From contig CALKCL010000007.1 of assembly GCA_938082545.1 (NCBI GenBank), positions 1 through 64,000 on the forward strand: a stretch of 64,000 nt of DNA, given 5' to 3'. Below, in pieces: positions 53,699-63,008 of this stretch. The stretch is from an uncultured Gammaproteobacteria bacterium. GTDB lineage: Bacteria; Pseudomonadota; Gammaproteobacteria; Ga0077536. Made by a program: the position numbers and the translations under genes. Position 1 is the first letter of the stretch. Each line of letters starts with the position of its first letter. Under the pieces are notes generated by a model. That model did not search any database. It was not told the DNA's origin and saw only the letters and a program-made list of their open reading frames with translations.

Positions 53699-54390
53699 TG
53701 GGCGACATCGATCATTCAACAAAAGCTAAATTCACATCTCTTACGCAAAAGCTCGCAGAGCTATCAAAAAAGCATTCAAATATACAGACGGCTTTCAGCT
53801 TGGGAGCGGAAGATATGTTATTACTCCATACCATAGAATCTAATAAGCTACCGATAGAAATGTTTTTTTTAGACACTGGACGTATGCACGAAGAATCTTA
53901 TTCGTTTTTACATGACACAGTTTCATCGTACCAGACTAAGATTAAGATCTATTGTCCTGAAGCATCAGCAATTGAAAACCTTATCAATGAAAATGGGCCC
54001 AATGGATTTTACCAGTCGGTAGATGCCAGAAAAAAGTGCTGCAAAGTACGAAAAGTATTCCCTCTCCAAAGAGCATTAAAGAACGCTGATTGTTGGATTA
54101 CGGGTCAACGCAGAGAGCAATCCGTTACAAGGGCAAGCTTGTTAGAAGAAGAACTCGACACAGCCCATGGGATCATGAAGTTCAACCCATTAGCCCTCTG
54201 GACTAGCACGGAAATTTGGCACTGTTTAAACCAATTTAAAATAAAGACGCACCCTCTACACCAACAAAATATGCCAAGTATCGGATGTCAACCATGCACC
54301 CGTGCGATCACCCAAGGTGAAGATGAAAGAGCGGGACGTTGGTGGTGGGAAAACCCTGACGTCAAAGAATGCGGACTGCACCAATCATGA
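53698..54390 (+). CDS. cysH: Adenylyl-sulfate (APS) reductase
   Basis: A 230-residue PAPS/APS-reductase-family enzyme reducing adenylyl sulfate to sulfite. It has 'AFSLGAEDMLLLH' (about 35), 'FLDTGRMHEES' (about 62) and 'WITGQRREQSVTRA' (about 143). The paired cysteines 'KKCCKVRK' (about 111) and 'IGCQPCTR' (about 200) ligate a [4Fe-4S] cluster and identify an APS rather than PAPS reductase. The catalytic Cys is in the C-terminal 'KECGLH'. This agrees with the absence of APS kinase from CysN. Its end overlaps cysG (ATGA). Confidence 0.95.
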   Translation: MGDIDHSTKAKFTSLTQKLAELSKKHSNIQTAFSLGAEDMLLLHTIESNKLPIEMFFLDTGRMHEESYSFLHDTVSSYQTKIKIYCPEASAIENLINENGPNGFYQSVDARKKCCKVRKVFPLQRALKNADCWITGQRREQSVTRASLLEEELDTAHGIMKFNPLALWTSTEIWHCLNQFKIKTHPLHQQNMPSIGCQPCTRAITQGEDERAGRWWWENPDVKECGLHQS

Positions 54391-55859
54391 TTGAAAAACC
54401 TCTCCCATTCCAACTTTCAATCACGGGCTTACCCGTCCTACTAATAGGGGATGGAGATGCGGCTAATGCAAAGAAAAAATTACTTTTAGAGCGTTCAGCA
54501 GTCATTACGCAAATAACCACCATACCCTCGGACAAATATCTTCTAGATCTAAGTACAACTCAGGTTAACCCAGAGACTCGGTTTTCATTAGTGATATTAG
54601 CAACAGATGGTCCTTTTGCCGAAACGATGTATCGATGGGCAAAGCTGGAAAGATTGCTAATTAATTATGTCGACAATCCATCTCAATCTGATGGTTACAT
54701 CCCATCAATAGTGTCTAGAGGTCCCATACAGATTGGCATAGGCTCAGGAGGATTATCTCCAGTACTCACCAGAATACTACGGACAAAAATTGAAACGACA
54801 CTTCCACAAAACTTAGAGAAGCTAGTCCACGTAGCTGTACGCTGGCAGAAAAAAGTTCGGGATACCCTTAAATCAATCCGCCAACGCCGTCTATTCTGGG
54901 AAGACACATTTGAAACCATCTTTAATCAAAGAAAAAATTTAGAAGATGAGATTGAATTTGACACGTGGTTCCTAAACAACCTCAGCCGCGCATCTCATGG
55001 TAAAAGAGCGATGTTTGTTTACCTAGTTGGGGCTGGTCCTGGAGATCCCTCTCTACTTACCATCAAAGCACTCCAAGCAATTCAGGAAGCAGATGTAATT
55101 TTATACGACAAGCTAGTATCCCCGGAAATCCTAAGTCTGGCGCGACGCGATGCAGTGCTCGAGGACGTTGGAAAAAGACGGGGGTCTTGCCCAGTACCCC
55201 AGGACGAAATCTGCGCACGGCTTGTTGAACTAGGCAAGCAAGGCCAAGTTATTTGTCGTCTCAAAGGTGGGGACCCTTATCTCTTCGGCAGAGGTGGGGA
55301 AGAAGCTATGGCGTTAGCCGATTCGGGCATAGAGCCAATCGTAATACCAGGAGTCACATCAGCAAGTGCAATAGCCGCAGCTACTGGCATCCCTTTGACA
55401 CATAGAGAAATAGCCAGAAGTGTTCGTTTTATAACCGGACATCTAGCGCTACAGAAATATATTGATGATTGGCCTTCGCTGATTGCCGAGCATGAAACAG
55501 CTGTAATATATATGGGTTTCTCCCACATTAAAGACATTTCAAGATCGTTTTTAAAAGCGGGATCTGATGCAGCCACTCCTGTTGCAATCATACAAAATGG
55601 AACGTTGCCAGATCAAAAAGTGGTGATCACCACTCTAGAAAAAGTGCTAACTGAAGATATTTTCTTAGACTTAAAAGATGGTCCAATTCTTTTAATAATT
55701 GGAAAAGTTGTCACGCTTAGAAAGTCTATAAAAAACGACACAACGCTCTACAAAACCAACACAGAGAATGTTCTTAACGTTATCGAACCGTCAAAATTAA
55801 TACATGAGGAGTACCCCAAAGAGGATCCACCGGAGGAAGAAAGAACTATTCCACTCTGA
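54387..55859 (+). CDS. cysG: Sirohaem synthase CysG (dehydrogenase/ferrochelatase plus methyltransferase)
   Basis: A 490-residue bifunctional protein supplying sirohaem to CysI. The N-terminal domain (1-200) is precorrin-2 dehydrogenase/ferrochelatase: 'PVLLIGDGDAANAKKKLLLE' (about 15), 'VDNPSQSDGYIPSIVSRGP' (about 101) and 'IGIGSGGLSPVL'. The C-terminal domain (about 210-455) is uroporphyrinogen-III methyltransferase: 'VYLVGAGPGDPSLLTIKAL', 'VGKRRGSCPVPQDEI', 'RLKGGDPYLFGRGGEE', 'VIPGVTSASA'. An acidic tail of about 30 residues follows. Start set at ATG 54387, overlapping the cysH stop. Confidence 0.95.
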   Translation: MIEKPLPFQLSITGLPVLLIGDGDAANAKKKLLLERSAVITQITTIPSDKYLLDLSTTQVNPETRFSLVILATDGPFAETMYRWAKLERLLINYVDNPSQSDGYIPSIVSRGPIQIGIGSGGLSPVLTRILRTKIETTLPQNLEKLVHVAVRWQKKVRDTLKSIRQRRLFWEDTFETIFNQRKNLEDEIEFDTWFLNNLSRASHGKRAMFVYLVGAGPGDPSLLTIKALQAIQEADVILYDKLVSPEILSLARRDAVLEDVGKRRGSCPVPQDEICARLVELGKQGQVICRLKGGDPYLFGRGGEEAMALADSGIEPIVIPGVTSASAIAAATGIPLTHREIARSVRFITGHLALQKYIDDWPSLIAEHETAVIYMGFSHIKDISRSFLKAGSDAATPVAIIQNGTLPDQKVVITTLEKVLTEDIFLDLKDGPILLIIGKVVTLRKSIKNDTTLYKTNTENVLNVIEPSKLIHEEYPKEDPPEEERTIPL

Positions 55860-55907
55860 TTTTTTCGAAAGAGGAAAATTACTAATACGTAAACGAGGCA
55901 TATACGT

Positions 55908-55913
55908 TATAAT
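55908..55913 (+). promoter_or_regulatory. -10 element (TATAAT) before the CysB-like regulator gene
   Basis: A consensus TATAAT lies 40 bp upstream of the regulator ATG. No good -35 hexamer sits at 16-18 bp, so it may need activation, possibly autoregulatory. Confidence 0.35.
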
Positions 55914-55952
55914 TATGTCTTAGTAAAAATAAAGGCAATAAAAGAATAAAGA

Positions 55953-56918
55953 ATGAAGCTCTTACAACTCCGTTACATATGGGAAATCAGTAAAAACAAC
56001 TTCAACATATCTGCAACTGCGGAGAAACTATCAACTTCTCAACCAGGGATTAGCAAGCATGTAAGGCAACTGGAGGACGAGCTAGGAGTAGAAATTTTCG
56101 AACGGAAGGGGAAACAATTGATCCAGGCGACACCGATAGGTGCAGAGCTCATTAAATATGCAGGGTCAATTTTATCCGATGTTACTAATATTAAAAATAT
56201 CGCTCTAGATTATCAAGACACAAGCCGAGGCTCATTAGTTCTAGCAACTACCCATACCCAAGCAAGATATGTGTTGCCTTCCATAATAAAGAAATTTAAA
56301 TCTCTTTACCCCCATATAAAATTAAATATCCGTCAGGGAACTCCTAGTCAAATAGCTAAAATGGCAGCGAATAGAGAAGTCGATATCGCAATAGCAACAG
56401 AAGCGATGGAATTATTTGAGAACCTAGTAATGCTTCCTTGTTACCGTTGGAATCGTAGCATTATATTTCCGAAAAGCCATCCCTTAAACAATGAGAAGAG
56501 ATTAACCTTAGACCAAATTGCCGAACATCCAATAGTCACGTATGACTTTGGTTTTACCGGGCGTTCAGCCTTAGACCGCGCATTCGCGACAAGTGAACTT
56601 GAGCCAAATATTGCTCTGACAGCTGTCGATACAGACGTTATTAAAACTTATGTAAGGCTGGGATTAGGAGTGGGAATAATAGCGTCGTTAGCTTACGGAG
56701 ATAAAAATGACAGCGACCTTGTCGCGAGAGATGCCTCGCATTTATTCGACTATAGCATCACCAAAATTGGATTCTGCAGATCCGTTAACCTTCGAAAGTA
56801 CACCTACGATTTCATCGAGATGTTCGCTACACATTTAGACCGAAACACGGTAGACACGTACGTTCAAAATAATGGCAAAGCATTAAAGATAGATTACGAA
56901 AGCTTACCAACGTTTTAA
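55953..56918 (+). CDS. cysB: CysB-family LysR-type transcriptional regulator
   Basis: A 321-residue LysR regulator. The N-terminal helix-turn-helix is 'MKLLQLRYIWEISKNNFNISATAEKLSTSQPGISKHVRQLEDELG', where 'LRYIWEI' is the CysB/Cbl hallmark. The periplasmic-binding-like effector domain has 'TTHTQARYVLP' (about 98) and 'GLGVGIIASLAY' (about 237), which in CysB bind N-acetylserine, sulfate or thiosulfate. It directly follows the cys operon and is presumed to activate it under sulfur limitation. It ends 4 bp before the convergent dioxygenase. Confidence 0.93.
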   Translation: MKLLQLRYIWEISKNNFNISATAEKLSTSQPGISKHVRQLEDELGVEIFERKGKQLIQATPIGAELIKYAGSILSDVTNIKNIALDYQDTSRGSLVLATTHTQARYVLPSIIKKFKSLYPHIKLNIRQGTPSQIAKMAANREVDIAIATEAMELFENLVMLPCYRWNRSIIFPKSHPLNNEKRLTLDQIAEHPIVTYDFGFTGRSALDRAFATSELEPNIALTAVDTDVIKTYVRLGLGVGIIASLAYGDKNDSDLVARDASHLFDYSITKIGFCRSVNLRKYTYDFIEMFATHLDRNTVDTYVQNNGKALKIDYESLPTF

Positions 56919-56922
56919 TCAA

Positions 56923-57666
56923 TTACTCCCTTAGAATAAGATTGAAGGCTACACAAGATCCTTCTTCGTTTTTACTCAATGGAAATGCTAAATCATCGTT
57001 AGCCGCGCGGACCGCATCCGTAGAAAGATACTCGTCGCCGCGAAAATAAATCTGTGTAGTTAACGTTTGGTAATCCTCATGTCTTACGATTACATGAAGG
57101 TGCGCTGGCCTCCAAGAGTGCCTCCCTATGGCTTTAAGTAAAATGCCCGTAGGTCCTTGGTCTGGAATAGTGTATTGGGCCGGCTTAACTGTCTGTAATA
57201 AAAAACTACCATCGGTTTTACTCTTGATCTTTCCGCGAAGGTTATATTGGGGTACCCCTTCATTAAAGCTTGAGTATCGGCCTTCCGCATCCGCTTGCCA
57301 AAAATCTAATTCAGCATTTTGTATTATTCCCCCCTCAGTGCTGAGTACGCTGCCTGAAACAGTTAGTCTCTCTCCCGCTTCATTGGGGCGAGCCAACTGA
57401 CCATTATCAAGTAACGGCATATTAGGGAGATAAAAAGGACCTAAAACTTGCGCGGTTGTCCCTGTGGTTTTGGTTGGATCACTTGCTACGATATTTGCCT
57501 CCAGAAAAGCATCAAAAAGCAAAGATCTCTCACCTGCATCAATAGCTTCGCTGAAGAAATCGATCGCCTTTCGATACTCATCATGCGTTATGTTGTGCTT
57601 TTCACAAACTTTCCCTATAGCTTGTATAAGATCTGTGGTTATATCCCCCACTCTACTTTTAATCAT
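56923..57666 (-). CDS. Intradiol ring-cleavage dioxygenase (catechol/hydroxyquinol 1,2-dioxygenase type)
   Basis: A 247-residue Fe(III) dioxygenase that opens catechols between the two hydroxyls. Iron ligands are Tyr in 'DAEGRYSSF' (about 130), Tyr in 'VPQYNLRG' (about 141) and the His pair in 'RPAHLHVIV' (about 192). The N-terminal helical dimerisation region and 'GPFYLPNMPLLDNGQLARP' match catechol/hydroxyquinol 1,2-dioxygenases, although at 247 residues it is shorter than most. GGGGAAG precedes the ATG. It is next to a CoA-transferase and an LLM monooxygenase, suggesting an aromatic degradation module. Confidence 0.9.
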   Translation of the reverse strand: MIKSRVGDITTDLIQAIGKVCEKHNITHDEYRKAIDFFSEAIDAGERSLLFDAFLEANIVASDPTKTTGTTAQVLGPFYLPNMPLLDNGQLARPNEAGERLTVSGSVLSTEGGIIQNAELDFWQADAEGRYSSFNEGVPQYNLRGKIKSKTDGSFLLQTVKPAQYTIPDQGPTGILLKAIGRHSWRPAHLHVIVRHEDYQTLTTQIYFRGDEYLSTDAVRAANDDLAFPLSKNEEGSCVAFNLILRE

Positions 57667-57719
57667 TTCATCTTCCCCTAGAAATAGCTGTGACGTTGAT
57701 TCATTATATTGGTTTACGT

Positions 57720-58931
57720 TTATATTACGCCATCTTCTTTCAATTTTTTCATTTCCTCTAATGACAATCCAAAAGATTTAAACACACGGAAATTATCAGC
57801 GCCTATGCTCGGTGCACCATTGCGTATTTTTGTTGGTGTCCGTGAAAACTTAGCTGCCGGACCTGTCAACGGAGCCTTTGAGCCATCTGATAACTCGACC
57901 TCTTGTAGCATGTCACGGCATTCTATCTGTGAATGCTCTCCAGCCTCCTGATAAGTGTTAACCCGCACGACGGCCAACCCGATTTCATTTAATCTCGACA
58001 CGACTTCTTTCGTCTCTTTCATGCCACACCAATCAGCAAAAACTTTATCAATGAATTCACACCTTTTTTTTCGTTCTGTTCCATCTAATTGAGCCAAATC
58101 TGTTCTTTCAAGAAGGCGGCATAATGCTTTCCAATGTCGGTCTAACACGACAGCTAAATATACATTGCCATCTGCACATTGGTAGTTATTAACTGGCGCA
58201 GCCACAGACGATTGATTGCCCATTTTGGGCAAAGAGATACCTAACTTTCCAGAGGTTAGGCAACCATTACTTTGAAAAAGCAAACTGTCTACTAGAGCAA
58301 CATCTACATGCTGTCCTTCACCAGTCCGATTGCGATGGGCTAGCGCGGCTAATATCCCTACTGCGCCATGCAAGCCACCCAAATCATCCGCCAAGAACGT
58401 CGGCGCTTTAGTAGCTCCTGCTTCAGGATCCCCGTTTAAGGAACTCCAACCAGAGAAATTCTGTGCCAAAGGATCATAACCTGGTCTATCGTTATAAGGT
58501 CCGAACTGTCCATACATACTTATAGATAGATATATTATATCGGGCCTCCGCTCACAAACGTCAGCGTATCCTAAGCCCCAAGCTTCTAGCGTCCCGGGTT
58601 TAAAGTTTTCAATCAAGATATCGCAGCTTTCGCACAATTTAAGAAAAAGCTTTTTCCCTGTCGTACTTTTTAAATTTAAAGAAATATTTTGTTTGTTTCG
58701 ATTCACTGTTTCATGCGGGACAGTAAGTTTCGAGTTAGGAAGTAGTGGAGGCAAACTTCTAGAAATTTCTCCATCAGGGTGCTCTACCTTAATGACAGTG
58801 GCACCAAGATCTGCAAGTACACAACCTGCCATAGGACCAGCCCACATGGTGGTCGCCTCTACTACCTTGACACCCTCGAGGGGACCAAGTGTGCCCACGC
58901 GAGCATCTTGATAAAAAGCCGTTTTATCCAT
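57720..58931 (-). CDS. CaiB/BaiF-family (type III) CoA-transferase
   Basis: A 403-residue family III CoA-transferase. It has 'LEGVKVVEATTMWAGPMAGCVLADLGATVIKVEHPDGE' (about 18-55), 'NRNKQNISLNLKSTTGKKLFLKL' (about 80), 'GYDPLAQNFSGW' and the nucleophilic Asp region 'LADDLGGLHGAVGILAALAHR' (about 183). It transfers CoA between carboxylic acids, a common step in aromatic-acid or fatty-acid degradation. GGAGAAG precedes the ATG. It lies between the ring-cleavage dioxygenase and the LLM monooxygenase, apparently one operon. Confidence 0.92.
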   Translation of the reverse strand: MDKTAFYQDARVGTLGPLEGVKVVEATTMWAGPMAGCVLADLGATVIKVEHPDGEISRSLPPLLPNSKLTVPHETVNRNKQNISLNLKSTTGKKLFLKLCESCDILIENFKPGTLEAWGLGYADVCERRPDIIYLSISMYGQFGPYNDRPGYDPLAQNFSGWSSLNGDPEAGATKAPTFLADDLGGLHGAVGILAALAHRNRTGEGQHVDVALVDSLLFQSNGCLTSGKLGISLPKMGNQSSVAAPVNNYQCADGNVYLAVVLDRHWKALCRLLERTDLAQLDGTERKKRCEFIDKVFADWCGMKETKEVVSRLNEIGLAVVRVNTYQEAGEHSQIECRDMLQEVELSDGSKAPLTGPAAKFSRTPTKIRNGAPSIGADNFRVFKSFGLSLEEMKKLKEDGVI

Positions 58932-58980
58932 TCTATGTGCTTCTCCAACTATTCACCTGATAAGACAGAATCGATAGTAG

Positions 58981-60015
58981 TTACTTATGCTGCGTGGATG
59001 TTATATTTGGAGCGACATCATTAATAAAGCTTAATAAAGAACTTTTGCTTTGTTCGAAACTGAGTGAGCCCCAAGCGAAAGCTCCTGCTAGATAATTGAT
59101 GTCACTCTCATCGACCAATTTCTGGATCTGCGCTAGAACCGTATCCGCTGACCCAATAAGAATAGTTTCAGAAGCTAGGCATGCCTCCCAACCAAACAAA
59201 GCATCAAAACTAGAATTAGCATTTTTATGCCAAAGCTCTGTAATCGATTCGTACCAATCCCGATAAGCTAGTTCTGCAACCCTGAGCGCTTCTTCGTCAG
59301 TTGGGCCAATAAAAATCTGTCTCATCGCTCCTATTTTCGGAGAATCCGAAACCAGAGAATGATCGGGTAATTCGCTTTGTTCTTTTCTATAAAGTGCTGC
59401 TAATGCTGCCACCAAAGCGGGAGGTCCTAACGTAAGGAAGTTATATCTATTTTTAGCAGCATAAATTGTCCCTGATTCACTAAATGTCGGATACCATAAC
59501 GGAGGGTAAGGTTTTTGTAAGGGTTTTAATGAAATAGTGACATCTTTAAAGTTAAAATGTTCCCCGTTATGATTCAGAACAGTCTCAGTCATTCCTTTTT
59601 TAAAGACTTCAAGCGTCTCGGTAAAAACTTCTTGGGCAGAATTAGGATCTACGTCAAAACACTTTAGTTCATATGGAGACACCCCTTTACTTACCCCTAA
59701 TTCAACTCGACCATTAGATAAGTGGTCGAGCATGCACACTTCTTCTACTAACCTTACTGGATGGTACATTGGAAGTAAAAATGCCATAGCACTAAACCTA
59801 ATGTTCGTTGTTCTCTGTGCTAAAGCAGAGAAGAAAACACTTGGCGAAGGAGCTACACCTAAGCTAGTTCCGTGATGCTCAGCTAGATGGTATCCGTAAA
59901 AGTCAGCCTGATCTGCAAGTTCGGCAAGTTTGAGTCTTTCTTCGTAAAGCTCTCCAACCGCGACGGAGGATCTATCTATCCAATCAAAAAGACCGTACTG
60001 TATAGAATTACTCAA
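58981..60015 (-). CDS. LLM-class flavin-dependent monooxygenase
   Basis: A 344-residue luciferase-like protein. It has 'QYGLFDWIDRSSVAVGELYEERLKLAELADQADFYGYHLAEHH' (about 6-48), 'PSVFFSALAQRTTNIRFSAMAFLLPMYHPVRLVEEVCMLDHLSNGR' (about 58) and 'ELGVSKGVSPYELKCF' (about 107). This resembles alkanal-monooxygenase-like and limonene/aromatic oxygenase relatives. Start is TTG with GAGGGA upstream. Probably the first gene of an LLM, CoA-transferase, intradiol dioxygenase operon, all minus strand. Confidence 0.86.
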   Translation of the reverse strand: MSNSIQYGLFDWIDRSSVAVGELYEERLKLAELADQADFYGYHLAEHHGTSLGVAPSPSVFFSALAQRTTNIRFSAMAFLLPMYHPVRLVEEVCMLDHLSNGRVELGVSKGVSPYELKCFDVDPNSAQEVFTETLEVFKKGMTETVLNHNGEHFNFKDVTISLKPLQKPYPPLWYPTFSESGTIYAAKNRYNFLTLGPPALVAALAALYRKEQSELPDHSLVSDSPKIGAMRQIFIGPTDEEALRVAELAYRDWYESITELWHKNANSSFDALFGWEACLASETILIGSADTVLAQIQKLVDESDINYLAGAFAWGSLSFEQSKSSLLSFINDVAPNITSTQHK

Positions 60016-60227
60016 AAAAGGTCCCTCTTGTTTATCATTAGCGTTTTAAAATACCATAATTTTAATTGGCCTTAGCAATTAATTTCAGCAGAAAAAGGAA
60101 TCGAAACATACATCATAGAAAGAACCGGGTGAGAGGACTCAAGAGAGAAGAGAGTAAGTTTTAGAGAGCTCATAGATTGGCACAGGCAACTCAAATTCCA
60201 TCAAAACCCACCGATTCCCTTGAGCTT

Positions 60228-60578
60228 TTAAGCTAGCATCTTGTCACGTAATCGTTCAGCGGCACGCTGGGCTCCTTTCGCGGTTTTGAAAAGCTTCTTA
60301 TCAAATAGCTTGATGGGTTTTGACCGATCGGCACAAAGCTGTCCTACGCACCAAAATTTCCCAGCCTCCACTTCAATCGCGACATAAAATCCCTTCATCG
60401 GGCCAACTTTATAGTTGTTAAAAGCAAAAAGTACTTCAGCAAGATCGCTCAATTTATCAGGATCAAGATCGGTAGTGATGGCATTCTCCAAGGGAGACAA
60501 TTCTTCTCTGCGCGTAGGCACTACATGCTTCCCTGTTGGGGGAGTTATTAGTGGCATATAGGAACTACGATCCTTCAT
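60228..60578 (-). CDS. Small protein downstream of the DMFase-like large subunit (possible second small subunit)
   Basis: A 116-residue soluble protein with no family I can name. The C-terminal half, 'FYVAIEVEAGKFWCVGQL...KLFKTAKGAQRAAERLRDKML', has the strand-strand-helix layout and '(F)KT...A.R' ending seen in the DMFase small subunit encoded at the start of this operon, so it may be a diverged copy; the similarity is weak. It starts 5 bp after the large-subunit stop with TAGGGA as ribosome-binding site, so it is certainly co-transcribed. The 212 bp beyond it show no gene. Confidence 0.7.
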   Translation of the reverse strand: MKDRSSYMPLITPPTGKHVVPTRREELSPLENAITTDLDPDKLSDLAEVLFAFNNYKVGPMKGFYVAIEVEAGKFWCVGQLCADRSKPIKLFDKKLFKTAKGAQRAAERLRDKMLA

Positions 60579-60583
60579 GGTCC

Positions 60584-62941
60584 CTAAGGCAATGGCCCTG
60601 ATTTAAGAAAACCTTTGAGAACATTTTCCATCAATTTTGACACATTATTTTTATAATCGTTGTGCGATAAACTGCCGCACCAAGCCAGTGATCCTGGTGC
60701 AAAGAGAGCACCATCATTAGGCGTTTTATAGTAAATCATGTCTGCTCGCACCATGGGATTTTCATCACCACCACCGTAGTAACCGCGGACTGTAAAATGA
60801 ATTTCTTCATTGACTTGCATCATTAAGTCACTATGACCCTCGGAACGCGCCAATAGGAAGGCCTGGTGGGGTGTACCAAACTCTAAGTCATACCGATCGA
60901 TCTCTAACCCCGCAGCACCGCCTCCAACTAAGCCAAAGTCTCCTATAACTTCGTCCGCCCCAATGCCTTTGAACATCCAAGCGCACTCTTTGCGCTTCGA
61001 GTCTGGTTCTCGTCGGTAGTATGTTGATACATCAAACCCGTATGCAGTAAAAGTTAAACCGCAGACTTTAGTTGGCATGCGACCACGAGCTCTCCACATA
61101 CCTCCATACTTCCCATCAAACGCATTATTGTATTCTCCGGGGTTTGCAGTCCAGGCTCGCGTGCCGGCTTCGCCTTTACGTACCTCAATGATATTTGAAT
61201 TATCGGGATGGTATTGACTGACCCAGTAGAAGCCATTTGCACCCATGTACATCCACCTACCACCAGACTGTTGATAAGACTCATAAGCAACCAGCATATT
61301 CTCTGAGGAATATTCAGGATGACTTCCAGTTAGAACTACTCGGTAGCGATTCAGCAAATCTACCCCTTCACGATCAAGATCCTCATCCGTATGAACGTCA
61401 TATTCAATACCTTTCTCTTCTAACCAATCAGTGAGATGAAGGTCTGCATTAAGTTGCCATAAAGAAGGAGACAGCCAATGCCGATATTTAGGCCGCATAT
61501 TGAGTATCGGTCTCAGCCTAGTAGAATAACAAACTCCACTGCCATCAGAGTGACATGAATAGGTAGACAGGCCGTACTCTCTATGTTCATTAAGATAAAG
61601 GTCAGATGCTTGCATAATAGGAACACGGCCGGCTAGCAACTCGGCGACAACAGAATTCGTGGCTAAATTATCATTAGAATAAGCGAGATACGAGTTTGTT
61701 GGCACGATAAAACATACTTTTGCTGTTGCTGTGCCAGCAGGAGGCCTAACAAAGAATGGAACGTAATCTTCAGTTTCGGGAGATTCTTTCCCTTCGATCC
61801 TTAATCGCGCGCCGTATACTCCACTTTTCAGTTTCTTAGGTATCGTATAACTAAAGCTCTCATCCCAACGGGCATCATCGATGTCATCGTCATGGAAATG
61901 AATTGCACCATACTCATTGGGAGCATGGTGATAGACGATATCATCGCTAGTCCAGTTAAAACCAGTCATACCTCGTACAGGTAAATTAATTACAAATCCA
62001 TCCAGCTTATTGGGCGAGGTATCAATTATTTGGCAGGATGCAATATTGTCAGAGATATTTGCATGGAAGTCCCATGCGGCGATAACTAGAGAGCGTAATT
62101 CCGCTGGACAAGTTGTAAACCCACGAGCCAAAGCATCGATACTATGCTTATCTAGTGCCACACTGGAAAAGCGTGGTCTGTCAATTTTCCCATTGTAGAC
62201 TGCCTCTTGCTCGGGAAGAGGGAACTCACTCAAAGCTTCCTTGTAATGCCCTCCTTTGACGTACCGACCAGATGATAAACGCTTTGTGTTCGCAGCCATT
62301 AGTAATGGAGCATTATTCATTGCAGGCTTCACTTTAACTACTTGAGAGATCATCCCTGTAGTTTGAGAAGAAGGGTGCAGCATCGAAAGCCCGAGACCTC
62401 CATTAGTCGGGGTAACCACTGGCTCCTGGATAACTTTCACGCGCTTGGATTTAGCATCGTATGAAACAGCAGCCATATACCAGACTTTCCGAAGCAAAGG
62501 CTTGCCACTCGAAACTTTTACAACCTGTCCTTTTCCGTCCCCTATCCAACACGCCAAACAGCCATTCTCATCAATGAACATACCAAAGCCGCTCTGCTTT
62601 GGGCCTAGCCATTTTGTTATTATCCCTTGCACGCCTTTGTCAGGGGTAGTTGGAAAGATAAAAGCCTGCAGTGTGAAACTAGAAACATCCATTCTATGGT
62701 CGGGCTGTACACACGCATACGACCCTCCATGGATTTTTTGATTTTTACCCTTATATTTTTTATTACATGCCGCTCTAATTATTTTTTCCTTAAAGCCGGG
62801 CCCATCCGGATTAGTGTCACCATGTATTAGTCGTACGATATCCACCGAGTAGTTCTCGTTTTTCTCAGAATTCACATAAAACTTTACGTTATCACCCGGG
62901 CATACGGAATATTTGTCGCTATAACCTGTAATCCTTAACAT
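60584..62941 (-). CDS. N,N-dimethylformamidase-like large (beta) subunit
   Basis: A 785-residue protein resembling the iron-dependent DMFase large subunit. Residues about 90-200 are a LamG/concanavalin-like domain ('FTLQAFIFPTTPDKGVQGIITKWLG'). The region about 395-770 is the DMFase core: 'NSYLAYSNDNLAT' (about 420), 'LSTYSCHSDGSGVCYSTRLRP', 'LTGSHPEYSSENMLVAYESYQQSGGRWMYMGANGFYW' (about 540) and 'GGGAAGLEIDRYD' (about 680). Known DMFase uses a mononuclear iron bound by two Tyr and a Glu. Substrate here could be another N-alkyl amide. Start moved to ATG 62941 (GAGGGGAG upstream) from TTG 62944. The small subunit gene is 67 bp upstream. Confidence 0.87.
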   Translation of the reverse strand: MLRITGYSDKYSVCPGDNVKFYVNSEKNENYSVDIVRLIHGDTNPDGPGFKEKIIRAACNKKYKGKNQKIHGGSYACVQPDHRMDVSSFTLQAFIFPTTPDKGVQGIITKWLGPKQSGFGMFIDENGCLACWIGDGKGQVVKVSSGKPLLRKVWYMAAVSYDAKSKRVKVIQEPVVTPTNGGLGLSMLHPSSQTTGMISQVVKVKPAMNNAPLLMAANTKRLSSGRYVKGGHYKEALSEFPLPEQEAVYNGKIDRPRFSSVALDKHSIDALARGFTTCPAELRSLVIAAWDFHANISDNIASCQIIDTSPNKLDGFVINLPVRGMTGFNWTSDDIVYHHAPNEYGAIHFHDDDIDDARWDESFSYTIPKKLKSGVYGARLRIEGKESPETEDYVPFFVRPPAGTATAKVCFIVPTNSYLAYSNDNLATNSVVAELLAGRVPIMQASDLYLNEHREYGLSTYSCHSDGSGVCYSTRLRPILNMRPKYRHWLSPSLWQLNADLHLTDWLEEKGIEYDVHTDEDLDREGVDLLNRYRVVLTGSHPEYSSENMLVAYESYQQSGGRWMYMGANGFYWVSQYHPDNSNIIEVRKGEAGTRAWTANPGEYNNAFDGKYGGMWRARGRMPTKVCGLTFTAYGFDVSTYYRREPDSKRKECAWMFKGIGADEVIGDFGLVGGGAAGLEIDRYDLEFGTPHQAFLLARSEGHSDLMMQVNEEIHFTVRGYYGGGDENPMVRADMIYYKTPNDGALFAPGSLAWCGSLSHNDYKNNVSKLMENVLKGFLKSGPLP

Positions 62942-63008
62942 CAAAGCTCCCCTCTTTAAAAATACTTTAGGCTAGATAATGCAGAAGTTCTCGAGCCCCT
63001 TTAATACT

